Source of the DNA: a bacterium
GTDB taxonomy: Bacteria; SZUA-79; Acidulodesulfobacterales; Acidulodesulfobacteraceae
Direction: 5' to 3'
DNA length: 5,806 bases
NCBI GenBank assembly: GCA_021789455.1
Contig: JAJYJN010000067.1
Coordinates: 1-5,806, forward strand
Numbering within the stretch: position 1 is the first letter of the stretch; each line of letters starts with the position of its first letter. Position numbers and translations under genes: made by a program. Below the pieces are notes generated by a model. It made no database searches. It saw only the letters and a program-made list of their open reading frames with translations, and was not told the DNA's origin. Shown piece after piece: positions 1 through 5,806 of this stretch.

Positions 1-1
1 G

Positions 2-880
2 AAAAATCATATTATTTATTTTCCGGGCTGCGCAAATTCTTACGACCCTAAAACAAAAATAGAAAACATTTTTAGAGCATTAGATATAGATATTAAGCCG
101 GTTTCCGAATGGAACTGCTGCGGCGCTCCGCCATCGCACTATAAGCCGGATTTTTTTAATAAAGCGGTAATGCCCCTGAGAAATTTAGGTTTATGTCAGA
201 ATGGCGGCGAAAATTTTTTATATTCCGGCTGTTCGGTATGCGTAAATCAGATAAACGAATCCGTTAAACTTATAAATTCCGATTCCATGTTTAGAAAACA
301 GGCGGATTATAGTCTTAGTCCGTTTAATGCGATGCTTAAAGAGTCGGATCCTTCAAAGACGGGAGCAATTCATATTATCGATATAATTGCAGATGCCGCT
401 ACCGAAGACAAACTGCTAAAAACCGTTCCGTCAAAAATAAAAGGGAACTCCATACTTCTTTATGTCGGATGTTATAAAAACGAAGCTAAAATAGAATCTT
501 TAAAAAAAATATTTAATATTATGGGTGCCGAAGTTAATATTTTCAATGATTGTTGCGGAGGCGAAAAATTGCAAAATATGACCCCGATACATTCTAAAAG
601 AATTGAAAACGCAAATATAGCCGATAATTTTTTCAAGCTGATAAATAAAAAAGCCGACGAAACAAATTCAGACTATATAGTCACGGTTTGTTCCATGTGC
701 GAAAAAAATATTGACGACGGCATGAAATTGTCCGACCTTGATATATTTGCGCCGGTAATAGGCTTAATAGAATTTATCGGTTTTATGCTCGATATTGAAG
801 GTTGCGGAGAAATATTAAACAGTATATTGCCTTGCGGAGTTAAACCTGGAAACGCAAAGTTAGAAGAGTGCCGGTTATAA
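2..880 (+). CDS. HdrB-like CCG-domain protein (heterodisulfide reductase subunit B family), 5' end at window edge
   Basis: The reading frame is open from the left edge; 292 residues are visible. Two CCG domains are complete. The first has Cys10 (FPGC), Cys39-Cys40 (NCCG) and Cys77/Cys80 (CSVC). The second has Cys157 (VGC), Cys184-Cys185 (DCCGG) and Cys230/Cys233 (CSMC), counting from the first full codon. In HdrB of methanogens this C...CC...CxxC pattern binds two non-cubane [4Fe-4S] clusters that reduce the CoM-S-S-CoB disulfide; bacterial homologues act on other disulfides or pass electrons inside larger complexes. HdrB proteins usually begin a few residues before the PGC motif and are about 290-300 residues long, so very little is missing. 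Base 1 is G and could be the third base of an ATG. An internal ATG at 170 would remove half of the first domain and is not the start. No membrane segment or signal peptide is visible. The molybdoenzyme gene follows after 35 bp, which suggests one operon. The physiological partner is not known. Confidence 0.9.
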   Translation, partial: KNHIIYFPGCANSYDPKTKIENIFRALDIDIKPVSEWNCCGAPPSHYKPDFFNKAVMPLRNLGLCQNGGENFLYSGCSVCVNQINESVKLINSDSMFRKQADYSLSPFNAMLKESDPSKTGAIHIIDIIADAATEDKLLKTVPSKIKGNSILLYVGCYKNEAKIESLKKIFNIMGAEVNIFNDCCGGEKLQNMTPIHSKRIENANIADNFFKLINKKADETNSDYIVTVCSMCEKNIDDGMKLSDLDIFAPVIGLIEFIGFMLDIEGCGEILNSILPCGVKPGNAKLEECRL

Positions 881-915
881 AATAAATATACTTTAATTAA
901 AACGGAGGTAAAAAA

Positions 916-3459
916 ATGGATTTTGAGGAGTTAAAAAACGAAAAGTTCATGCGCGTAAAAGATAACAGGCTTATAAAAATAAAGCCCGATCATCGTCCGC
1001 AGGAATCTACCAAGGAATATGACACCGTACGCTATTCCACATGCACTAATATGTGCGAAAGCGGATGCGGTTTAAAAATATTCCTGAAAGACGGTAAAAT
1101 AGTCGATGTCATGGGAGATCCGGAACATCCCCAGAACAGAGGCGGTCTTTGTTCTAAGGGCGTCGGCCAGATTCAATGGTGGTACGACCCGCTAAGAGTA
1201 CATCATCCGATGATAAGGAAATCTTTAACAGACGATTTTAAAAGGGTTTCATGGGATGATGCGCTTGATTTTGCGGCCGAAAGATTAATAAAACTTCATG
1301 ACGAATACGGCCCTGAGGCATTGACTGTTTTCAGGACTGGAAGGTCTTCGTTCGGCAATAAAGAAGGCGGCGCAAGATTCGGCAGGATATTCGGCACGCC
1401 CAACGTTTACGGACAGGGGCCTATCTGCTGCGAAAGCCCCGGCGTTTCTATGAACTACGTTTTCGGCGCAAAAGGACTCGGCAGGCTTATGAATCCTTCT
1501 CAGGATTGGAAAAACTCCAAATGTATTCTTGTAGTAGGCACGAATATGGCGGCGCAGGAAACTATTACGATGACCCACCTTCTCGATGCAAGAGATAACG
1601 GAGCATTTTTAATAGGCGTCGATCCGCGTTTTAACGCAACGCTTTCAAAATGCGATATAGGCATGAGAATTCGTTCGGGTTCGGACGCTATATTGTTTTT
1701 AGCTATGGGCAATATCATAATAAAAGAAAAACTTTACAACAAAGAATTTGTCGATAAATGGGTTGAAGGTTTTGAAGAGTATGCAAAAGAATGCGCCCAA
1801 TGGACGCCTGAAAGAGCCGAAAAACTTACATACGTTCCCAAGGAAATGATTATAGAAGCCGCAAGAAGATTCGGCTCGGCAAGACCGGCATCCGTAACGG
1901 GAAATCTCGGTACTGCGCAGATATATAACTCGAACAACGTCAACAGGTCGATAGCGGCATTGTTGGCTCTTACCGGATCTATAGGCGTAAAAGGCGGCGG
2001 CTGGAACTGGCTGCATAACTGCCGTCCTCCTCTGAATTATGGACACGATTTGAACGATCTGCCGGGTTTTAAAAGACCGCAGATAACGGACAAATTAATA
2101 TCATGGGGAGACAGTTCGGTACCGTGCATAATAAATGCGATGATGTATGAAAAACCCTATCCTGTTAAGGGCATTATATGGAACGGCGACCACCTGCCGC
2201 AGTTTCCGAATTCATGGAAAATGGAAGAAGCGATGAAGAAAAATATAATCAATATTCATCTTTCCATATATCCAAACCATACATATATGTTTAGTCATGT
2301 CGCGTTTCCTATAGCAATCTCAGTAGAAACAGACAGCGTTTGCCATCACGGAAACAACAGGCTTCTTCAGTGGCACAATAAAATAATACCTTATCAGCAT
2401 GAACACAGAGCCGATATCGATGTTTTCGACGGTCTTGCGAAAAGGCTTAAAGGTAAAGCCGGACATTTCGACAAAGTCGAATTTAATCCGTGGGGATATT
2501 ATAAAGAAGGTCCTGATAAAGGAAGAGTAAACGAAATTAAAATGACCGATTTCTTTAACGAACAGGAATCTTTTACAAGAGGTATTACTTACGAACTTCT
2601 TAATCCCGAAAAAAATCCGAAAGGCGGTTTGATGTGGCCCGTAATGTCGAAAGAAGAAGCTGTTTTCCAAGACGACGAAGCCGTTTTAAGGGGTAAATGG
2701 ATAATGTATAAAGAAGGAGAAAATTATCCCGAATCCGACAAGAGATTCCCGACGCCTTCCGGCAAAATCGAACTAGCTTCCGAAGCTTTGGAAAAAATAG
2801 GCTGGTACAAAGTTCCTACGCAGGTTGAAGGTTCCGAATCGCCTCTCGGAAATTTTGAAAGAGCCAAGAAGTATCCGTTAGTACTGAATACTACCAGAAT
2901 AGCGCAGTCCTTTCATGAAGGAGGCCACTGGTGGCCGTGGAACGACGAACTCGAACCCGACAGAAATATAGAGATAAATCCTACTACCGCAGCGGTTATG
3001 GGTATCGAAGACGGAGACATGGTTATAGTAGAAAACGACAGAGGATGGGTTGAAGGTCCGGCATGGGTAACAGAAATGGTACCTGAAGACGGAATATGGG
3101 CAAACTTCGGGTTTGACAGATATCAGCCGTTTCATCCATATGAATCTATTAATACCGTTATAGACGATATTATAAAAGACCCGGTTTATGGACAGATACA
3201 ATTTAAAGCCGTCCTTTGCAGGGTTTATAGAAAAGGCGATACCGATCCGGATACCACAGCAAAAAAGACGCTAGAATTTTTGCAGAAAAGATTTCCGGAA
3301 GTTTGGGATCCTAAGCACCAGGATAAAAATATTATCGTCGGAAAATGGAAAAATCACTGGAAAGAATATCATGAACTTAGCATAGGCTGGAAAAAGCTTG
3401 TTAATTTTAAAGAGCCGGTCGAATGTACGCCTGTTTCCTGCGATATTCGTAAATACTAA
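916..3459 (+). CDS. Cytoplasmic molybdopterin oxidoreductase, DMSO reductase superfamily catalytic subunit
   Basis: This 847-residue protein has the domain order of the family. Cys43, Cys47, Cys51 and Cys79 form the N-terminal [4Fe-4S] motif, followed by Lys81 (CSKG). The molybdopterin-binding body covers about 95-560, with GVDPRFN at 234-240, RIRSGSDA at 251-258 and LTGSIGVKGGG at 352-362. The C-terminal dinucleotide-binding domain covers about 650-775. In the stretch GPICCESPG, Cys171 aligns by spacing with the Cys/Sec metal ligand of formate dehydrogenases; the adjacent residue is Cys172 rather than their His, so formate dehydrogenase is unlikely. Family members transfer oxygen or electrons at Mo- or W-bis-pyranopterin; relatives include polysulfide, thiosulfate and arsenate reductases. 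The substrate here is unknown. The N-terminus has no twin-arginine signal, so the enzyme should be cytoplasmic. A GGAGGT sequence 6 bp upstream supports ATG 916. About 70 residues follow the last domain and contain Cys837 and Cys842. The HdrB-like gene lies upstream and the ferredoxin subunit downstream. Confidence 0.93.
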   Translation: MDFEELKNEKFMRVKDNRLIKIKPDHRPQESTKEYDTVRYSTCTNMCESGCGLKIFLKDGKIVDVMGDPEHPQNRGGLCSKGVGQIQWWYDPLRVHHPMIRKSLTDDFKRVSWDDALDFAAERLIKLHDEYGPEALTVFRTGRSSFGNKEGGARFGRIFGTPNVYGQGPICCESPGVSMNYVFGAKGLGRLMNPSQDWKNSKCILVVGTNMAAQETITMTHLLDARDNGAFLIGVDPRFNATLSKCDIGMRIRSGSDAILFLAMGNIIIKEKLYNKEFVDKWVEGFEEYAKECAQWTPERAEKLTYVPKEMIIEAARRFGSARPASVTGNLGTAQIYNSNNVNRSIAALLALTGSIGVKGGGWNWLHNCRPPLNYGHDLNDLPGFKRPQITDKLISWGDSSVPCIINAMMYEKPYPVKGIIWNGDHLPQFPNSWKMEEAMKKNIINIHLSIYPNHTYMFSHVAFPIAISVETDSVCHHGNNRLLQWHNKIIPYQHEHRADIDVFDGLAKRLKGKAGHFDKVEFNPWGYYKEGPDKGRVNEIKMTDFFNEQESFTRGITYELLNPEKNPKGGLMWPVMSKEEAVFQDDEAVLRGKWIMYKEGENYPESDKRFPTPSGKIELASEALEKIGWYKVPTQVEGSESPLGNFERAKKYPLVLNTTRIAQSFHEGGHWWPWNDELEPDRNIEINPTTAAVMGIEDGDMVIVENDRGWVEGPAWVTEMVPEDGIWANFGFDRYQPFHPYESINTVIDDIIKDPVYGQIQFKAVLCRVYRKGDTDPDTTAKKTLEFLQKRFPEVWDPKHQDKNIIVGKWKNHWKEYHELSIGWKKLVNFKEPVECTPVSCDIRKY

Positions 3460-3471
3460 AATTAAATTTAA

Positions 3472-3525
3472 CCGGAAATTTGCGCGAATAATTCATTGAA
3501 AAAACAATAAAACGCAAATTTCCGG
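3472..3525 (+). repeat. Perfect 13-bp inverted repeat (intercistronic stem-loop)
   Basis: The arms at 3472-3484 (CCGGAAATTTGCG) and 3513-3525 (CGCAAATTTCCGG) are exact reverse complements around a 28-base A-rich loop. No T-run follows, so this does not look like a standard intrinsic terminator. It fills the 110-bp gap between the molybdoenzyme and ferredoxin genes. A stem-loop here could stabilise or process the mRNA and so set subunit ratios, or could be a protein-binding site; that role is inferred. The rest of the spacer is AT-rich leader sequence. Confidence 0.7.
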
Positions 3526-3527
3526 AT

Positions 3528-3544
3528 GTTAAAAGAAATTTAAC
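3528..3544 (+). repeat. Small secondary hairpin, alternative pairing to the intercistronic stem
   Basis: GTTAAA at 3528-3533 can pair with TTTAAC at 3539-3544 around a 5-base loop. The same GTTAAA can instead pair with the TTTAAC at 3467-3472, at the foot of the longer stem; an AAATTTAAC sequence occurs at both 3464-3472 and 3536-3544. The pairs are all weak except one G-C, so the structure may have no function. Confidence 0.3.
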
Positions 3545-3557
3545 TTAAATAAAAAAT

Positions 3558-3562
3558 AGGAG
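3558..3562 (+). promoter_or_regulatory. Ribosome binding site of the ferredoxin subunit gene
   Basis: AGGAG lies 7 bp before ATG 3570. It decides the start against the in-frame ATG at 3660, which sits just before the first cysteine motif and has no Shine-Dalgarno sequence upstream. Confidence 0.75.
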
Positions 3563-3569
3563 TATAAAT

Positions 3570-4226
3570 ATGTCTTCGGAATACGGATTTGATAGAGTTC
3601 ACCTTGGAGAAGAAAGAGCTTCCAGGATTACCCTGAAGTCTTCCACTCCAAAATATTCTATGAAAGTAAATGTAGAAAGATGCATAGGCTGTATGTCTTG
3701 CGAAGTATCTTGTAAAAAAGAACACAATCTTCCCGTTGGGCCCCGCAGAATGAGGGTTATACAGGTTGGACCATATTTTATTAAAAAAGGACAACTAAAA
3801 ACGGTTTATCTTCCCATGAACTGTTTTCACTGCGACGATGCGGCATGCGTAAAAGCCTGTCCGACAGGTTCTATGCAGAAAAGAGCAGACGGTATCGTAT
3901 TTAACGACCCTAATACCTGCATAGGCTGTAAATCTTGCATACACGCTTGTCCTTTCGGTTCTCCTCAGTTTAACGAAGCGACCGGAAAGGTAACGAAATG
4001 CGATTACTGCAAACACAGAATCGACGTCGGACTTTTACCTGCATGCGTAACTTTGTGTTCGACCGATGCATTATGGTTCGGTAATATAAACAGAATATCG
4101 ACTATCGACAGAGAAAAGACCGCCAGAAAATTAACGGAACATTTATTCGGTTTTGTCGCTCCTAATCCAAGCCAAATGGGAACGTCTAATGCAAACGACA
4201 CCGATAACGAGGTTAAAGTCGGATAA
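3570..4226 (+). CDS. Four-cluster [4Fe-4S] ferredoxin subunit (DmsB/PsrB/NrfC-like) of the molybdoenzyme
   Basis: This 218-residue protein has sixteen cysteines in four groups: 38/41/44/48, 85/88/93/97, 117/120/123/127 and 144/147/159/163. The spacing (CxxCxxCxxxC, CxxCx4CxxxC, CxxCxxCxxxC, then CxxCx11CxxxC) is that of the electron-transfer subunits paired with DMSO reductase-type catalytic subunits, such as DmsB, PsrB, PhsB and NrfC. Each group should bind one [4Fe-4S] cluster, forming a wire from the catalytic subunit's own cluster to a partner. In the usual systems that partner is a membrane quinol-binding subunit; none is seen here, and the HdrB-like protein is a plausible replacement (inference). 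The first 30 residues are poor in motifs and have no twin-arginine signal, matching the catalytic subunit and a cytoplasmic location. The last 50 or so residues are polar and probably flexible. The gene is co-directional with its neighbours and follows the intercistronic hairpin. Confidence 0.93.
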   Translation: MSSEYGFDRVHLGEERASRITLKSSTPKYSMKVNVERCIGCMSCEVSCKKEHNLPVGPRRMRVIQVGPYFIKKGQLKTVYLPMNCFHCDDAACVKACPTGSMQKRADGIVFNDPNTCIGCKSCIHACPFGSPQFNEATGKVTKCDYCKHRIDVGLLPACVTLCSTDALWFGNINRISTIDREKTARKLTEHLFGFVAPNPSQMGTSNANDTDNEVKVG

Positions 4227-4281
4227 TTAAATATTTGACTATATTTGTAAAAATATTAAAAATAAAACAAGGAGGTTATTT

Positions 4282-4527
4282 ATGGCAGAGATACTAAAGT
4301 CTGGAACCGTGTATAATGCGCCTATAAGAGTCGATTATGTAAACGGAGACTTCGACAAGGCTGAAGAAGCATTAAAAAAAGAAAACGTTCATATTGTGGG
4401 AAGAAACGTCGCAAGCGTGACGCCTTACCATGCAACTATATTCGTAAGCTTAGAAGAAGAAGAAAAAGCTTTAAAGGCGATTAAAAAAGCAGGAATAAAA
4501 ACATATCCCATAGAACCATATTTTTAA
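4282..4527 (+). CDS. Small protein of unknown function, predicted ferredoxin-like (ACT-like) fold
   Basis: This 81-residue protein is not recognised. A strong AAGGAGG at 4269-4275, 6 bp before the ATG, and codon use like its neighbours support a real gene. The alternation of segments reads as beta (APIRVDYV, 14-21), helix (DFDKAEEALKKEN, 23-35), beta (HIVGRNVASVTPY, 37-49), beta (HATIFVSL, 50-57), helix (EEEEKALKAIKKAG, 58-71) and beta (IKTYPIEPYF, 72-81). That order is typical of small ferredoxin-like or ACT-like folds, which often bind ligands, form dimers or act as regulatory or chaperone modules. There are no cysteines, so it does not carry an iron-sulfur cluster. It is soluble, with no signal peptide. 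It starts 55 bp after the ferredoxin gene and is the last gene before a strong hairpin, so it is probably the final gene of the redox operon. A role as assembly factor or ligand sensor is only inference. Confidence 0.82.
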   Translation: MAEILKSGTVYNAPIRVDYVNGDFDKAEEALKKENVHIVGRNVASVTPYHATIFVSLEEEEKALKAIKKAGIKTYPIEPYF

Positions 4528-4534
4528 ATTAACG

Positions 4535-4580
4535 TTAAACAATAACGGCCGTCAAACTATCGACGGCCGTTATTGTTTAA
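4535..4580 (+). terminator. Perfect 19-bp stem-loop, probable bidirectional terminator of the redox operon
   Basis: Arms 4535-4553 and 4562-4580 are exact reverse complements with an 8-base loop. The GC-rich inner part (AACGGCCGTC with GACGGCCGTT) is followed on the + strand by ATTGTTT, a partial U-tract; because the arms mirror each other, the reverse strand shows the same arrangement. It begins 7 bp after the stop of the 81-residue gene and ends 15 bp before the moeA ATG. Termination is the simplest reading; control of moeA by the same hairpin is possible. Confidence 0.8.
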
Positions 4581-4595
4581 AAAAATAAAAACTTC

Positions 4596-5806
4596 ATGCA
4601 AGATAAAAAAACGGTTAAAACATTACTTGATATTACCGCAGAAAATATTAAAAAAATTAAGGACGGCGAAATTATTTCCGTCGAAGATTCTCTCGGCAGA
4701 ATAATATCGGAAGATATAATTCCTCAAAACGAAGTTCCTCCTTTTATAAGATCGGCCGTTGACGGTTTTGCGGTTATATCAAGCGATTTTTTAGAAAAAA
4801 AAATAAATAAATTCAGGGTAGAAAACCAAATAACCGCAGGTTATTCAAAAGAAATAAAACCGCTTAATTCTGGAGAAGCCGCCTTCGTAACTACGGGCGC
4901 TCCTATTCCTCCCAATGCAGACAGCGTGGTATTAATAGAAGACGTAGAAGAATATGCAGGCGGATATATGATTTACAAAAAGAAATTCGAAAAAGGTTCG
5001 TATATATCTCCCATAGGGGACGACATTAAGGCTGGAGAAATTCTTTTTGAGAAAGGTCATAGAATAAGATTCTGCGATATTGCCGCCCTATCCGGAATAG
5101 GAATGAGTTCGGTTTCCGTTTATAAAAAACCTTTGGTAGGAATATTGTCCGGAGGAAACGAACTAACGCCGCCGGGCAAAAAGTTAAAAACAAATAAAAT
5201 ATACGATATAAATACGACGGTTCTTAAGTCTTTAGTGTCGGATGCCGGAGGCGTACCTGAAGTAATAGGAGCGGTAGAAGACGACTTTGAAAAATTAACG
5301 CAAACTTTAAAAAAAAGCGACGAGTCTTCAAAATACGACCTTATTGTTTCTACCGGTGGAACGGGCGCCAGTTTTTTGGTTTTGGAAAATAAAGAGATAA
5401 AAAACTTTTACGACCTAGTTCCTTCCGCTATAGAAAAGACCGGAAAATTATTATTCCACGGAGTAAAATTAGTTCCGGGCAAGCCGACGTCGTTCGGCAT
5501 GCTTAATAACGGCACGCCTATTTTTGCGCTTGCGGGCTGGCCTTATTCCGTTCTTATTACGTTCGACCTATTTGTAAGGCCTGTTATTCAAAGAATGTCT
5601 AACTATAAAGACCTATATAAAAGATACCCTTCCGTTAAAGCCGCTTTAAAAAATGATATAATAAAAGAAGAAGGCATAAGAAAATATTTTCAGGTTAAGT
5701 TAACTAAGAGCGGCGATTCTTTATATGCAGAAGTAATATCCGCTCCTAAACCTCCGTCCGCCGCAAGGTCATTAAGTCCAATGATAAAAGCCGACGGCAG
5801 TTTTGT
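4596..5806 (+). CDS. moeA: Molybdopterin molybdotransferase MoeA-like, 3' end cut by the window
   Basis: The frame runs open from ATG 4596 to the right edge, 403 codons, close to the usual MoeA length of about 400-410, so only the extreme C-terminus is missing. MoeA inserts molybdate (or tungstate in related enzymes) into adenylylated molybdopterin in the cytoplasm. Landmarks are PPFIRSAVDGFAV at 48-60 with Asp56, TTGAPIPPNAD at 99-109, GDDI at 141-144, GGNEL with Glu189, EDD at 228-230, STGGTG at 252-257, PGKP at 294-297 and the domain IV beta segment near 361-403. Asp273 matches the E. coli GEADY aspartate by its distance from PGKP. Two places deviate: about 11 extra residues lie between STGGTG and Asp273, and the usual LPGNP is LAGWP at 312-316. 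An in-frame TAA at 4578 rules out an upstream start, and the N-terminus matches the family. No Shine-Dalgarno is visible. Its place behind the molybdoenzyme operon suggests cofactor supply to it. A MoeA paralogue with a specialised role is possible. Confidence 0.92.
   Translation, partial: MQDKKTVKTLLDITAENIKKIKDGEIISVEDSLGRIISEDIIPQNEVPPFIRSAVDGFAVISSDFLEKKINKFRVENQITAGYSKEIKPLNSGEAAFVTTGAPIPPNADSVVLIEDVEEYAGGYMIYKKKFEKGSYISPIGDDIKAGEILFEKGHRIRFCDIAALSGIGMSSVSVYKKPLVGILSGGNELTPPGKKLKTNKIYDINTTVLKSLVSDAGGVPEVIGAVEDDFEKLTQTLKKSDESSKYDLIVSTGGTGASFLVLENKEIKNFYDLVPSAIEKTGKLLFHGVKLVPGKPTSFGMLNNGTPIFALAGWPYSVLITFDLFVRPVIQRMSNYKDLYKRYPSVKAALKNDIIKEEGIRKYFQVKLTKSGDSLYAEVISAPKPPSAARSLSPMIKADGSF

Noticed and set aside
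170..880. ATG at 170 as the start of the HdrB-like gene
   Set aside because: The same frame is open to the left edge and encodes the FPGC and NCCG motifs needed for the first CCG domain.
1285..3201. Several open frames of 69-116 codons on the reverse strand across the molybdoenzyme gene
   Set aside because: They lie opposite a clearly conserved coding frame, have no family-like sequence and no convincing ribosome binding sites; they are by-products of the codon use on the + strand.
916..3459. Formate dehydrogenase as the identity of the molybdoenzyme
   Set aside because: The overall fold and HdrB context fit, but the Cys/Sec-His pair of formate dehydrogenases is Cys-Cys here, so the substrate was left open.
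3540..4201. Reverse-strand open frames of 65-84 codons opposite the ferredoxin gene
   Set aside because: The + strand encodes sixteen correctly spaced cysteines there; the reverse frames translate to low-complexity sequence without recognisable motifs.
4230..4257. A-T-only inverted repeat (AATATTT with AAATATT) after the ferredoxin gene
   Set aside because: The stem is short and without G-C pairs, so it is too weak to be called a terminator.
4235..4259. TTGACT followed by TATTAA as a promoter for the 81-residue gene
   Set aside because: The spacing is only 13 bases and nothing better lies at 16-18 bases; in AT-rich DNA such matches arise by chance.
1..5806. CRISPR array, tRNA, insertion sequence or attachment site
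   Set aside because: No regularly spaced repeats, cloverleaf-like segment, transposase or terminal repeats were found; the window is densely coding on one strand.

Overview
The window is about 40% G+C by eye (AT-rich) and all genes are on the + strand. Codon use is A/T-ending (many ATA, AAA and AGA codons), and all four stop codons that can be seen are TAA. The content is that of an anaerobe with flavin/iron-sulfur and molybdenum (or tungsten) redox chemistry. The style fits an AT-rich, delta-proteobacterium-like sulfur or metal metaboliser, but no rRNA or species marker is present, so no taxon is assigned.

Layout. (1) 2-880: an HdrB-like protein with two complete cysteine-rich CCG domains, cut by the left edge by probably only one codon or a few. 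(2) 916-3459: a large molybdopterin oxidoreductase of the DMSO reductase superfamily, with an N-terminal [4Fe-4S] motif, a cysteine at the expected metal-ligand position and no Tat signal. (3) 3460-3569: an intercistronic spacer carrying a perfect 13-bp inverted repeat with alternative pairings. (4) 3570-4226: a four-cluster ferredoxin subunit (16 Cys), also without a Tat signal. (5) 4282-4527: an 81-residue protein of unknown function with a predicted beta-alpha-beta-beta-alpha-beta pattern. (6) 4535-4580: a perfect 19-bp stem-loop, probably a terminator. (7) 4596-5806: a MoeA-type molybdopterin molybdotransferase, nearly complete but cut by the right edge.

How the genes may work together (inference). 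Genes 1-4 look like one operon for a soluble, cytoplasmic redox complex. The molybdopterin subunit would do the substrate chemistry, the four-cluster ferredoxin would carry electrons, and the HdrB-like subunit with its predicted non-cubane clusters would be a disulfide-reducing or electron-exchange module. No membrane anchor, cytochrome or quinone-reactive subunit lies in the window. This resembles the logic of Hdr-formate dehydrogenase or Hdr-hydrogenase assemblies, but the active-site signature is not that of a formate dehydrogenase. The substrate cannot be read from the sequence. The small protein is conserved enough in context to be a candidate accessory factor. MoeA would supply metal-loaded cofactor; it sits behind a strong hairpin, lacks a clear Shine-Dalgarno sequence, and carries unusual changes in two conserved motifs.
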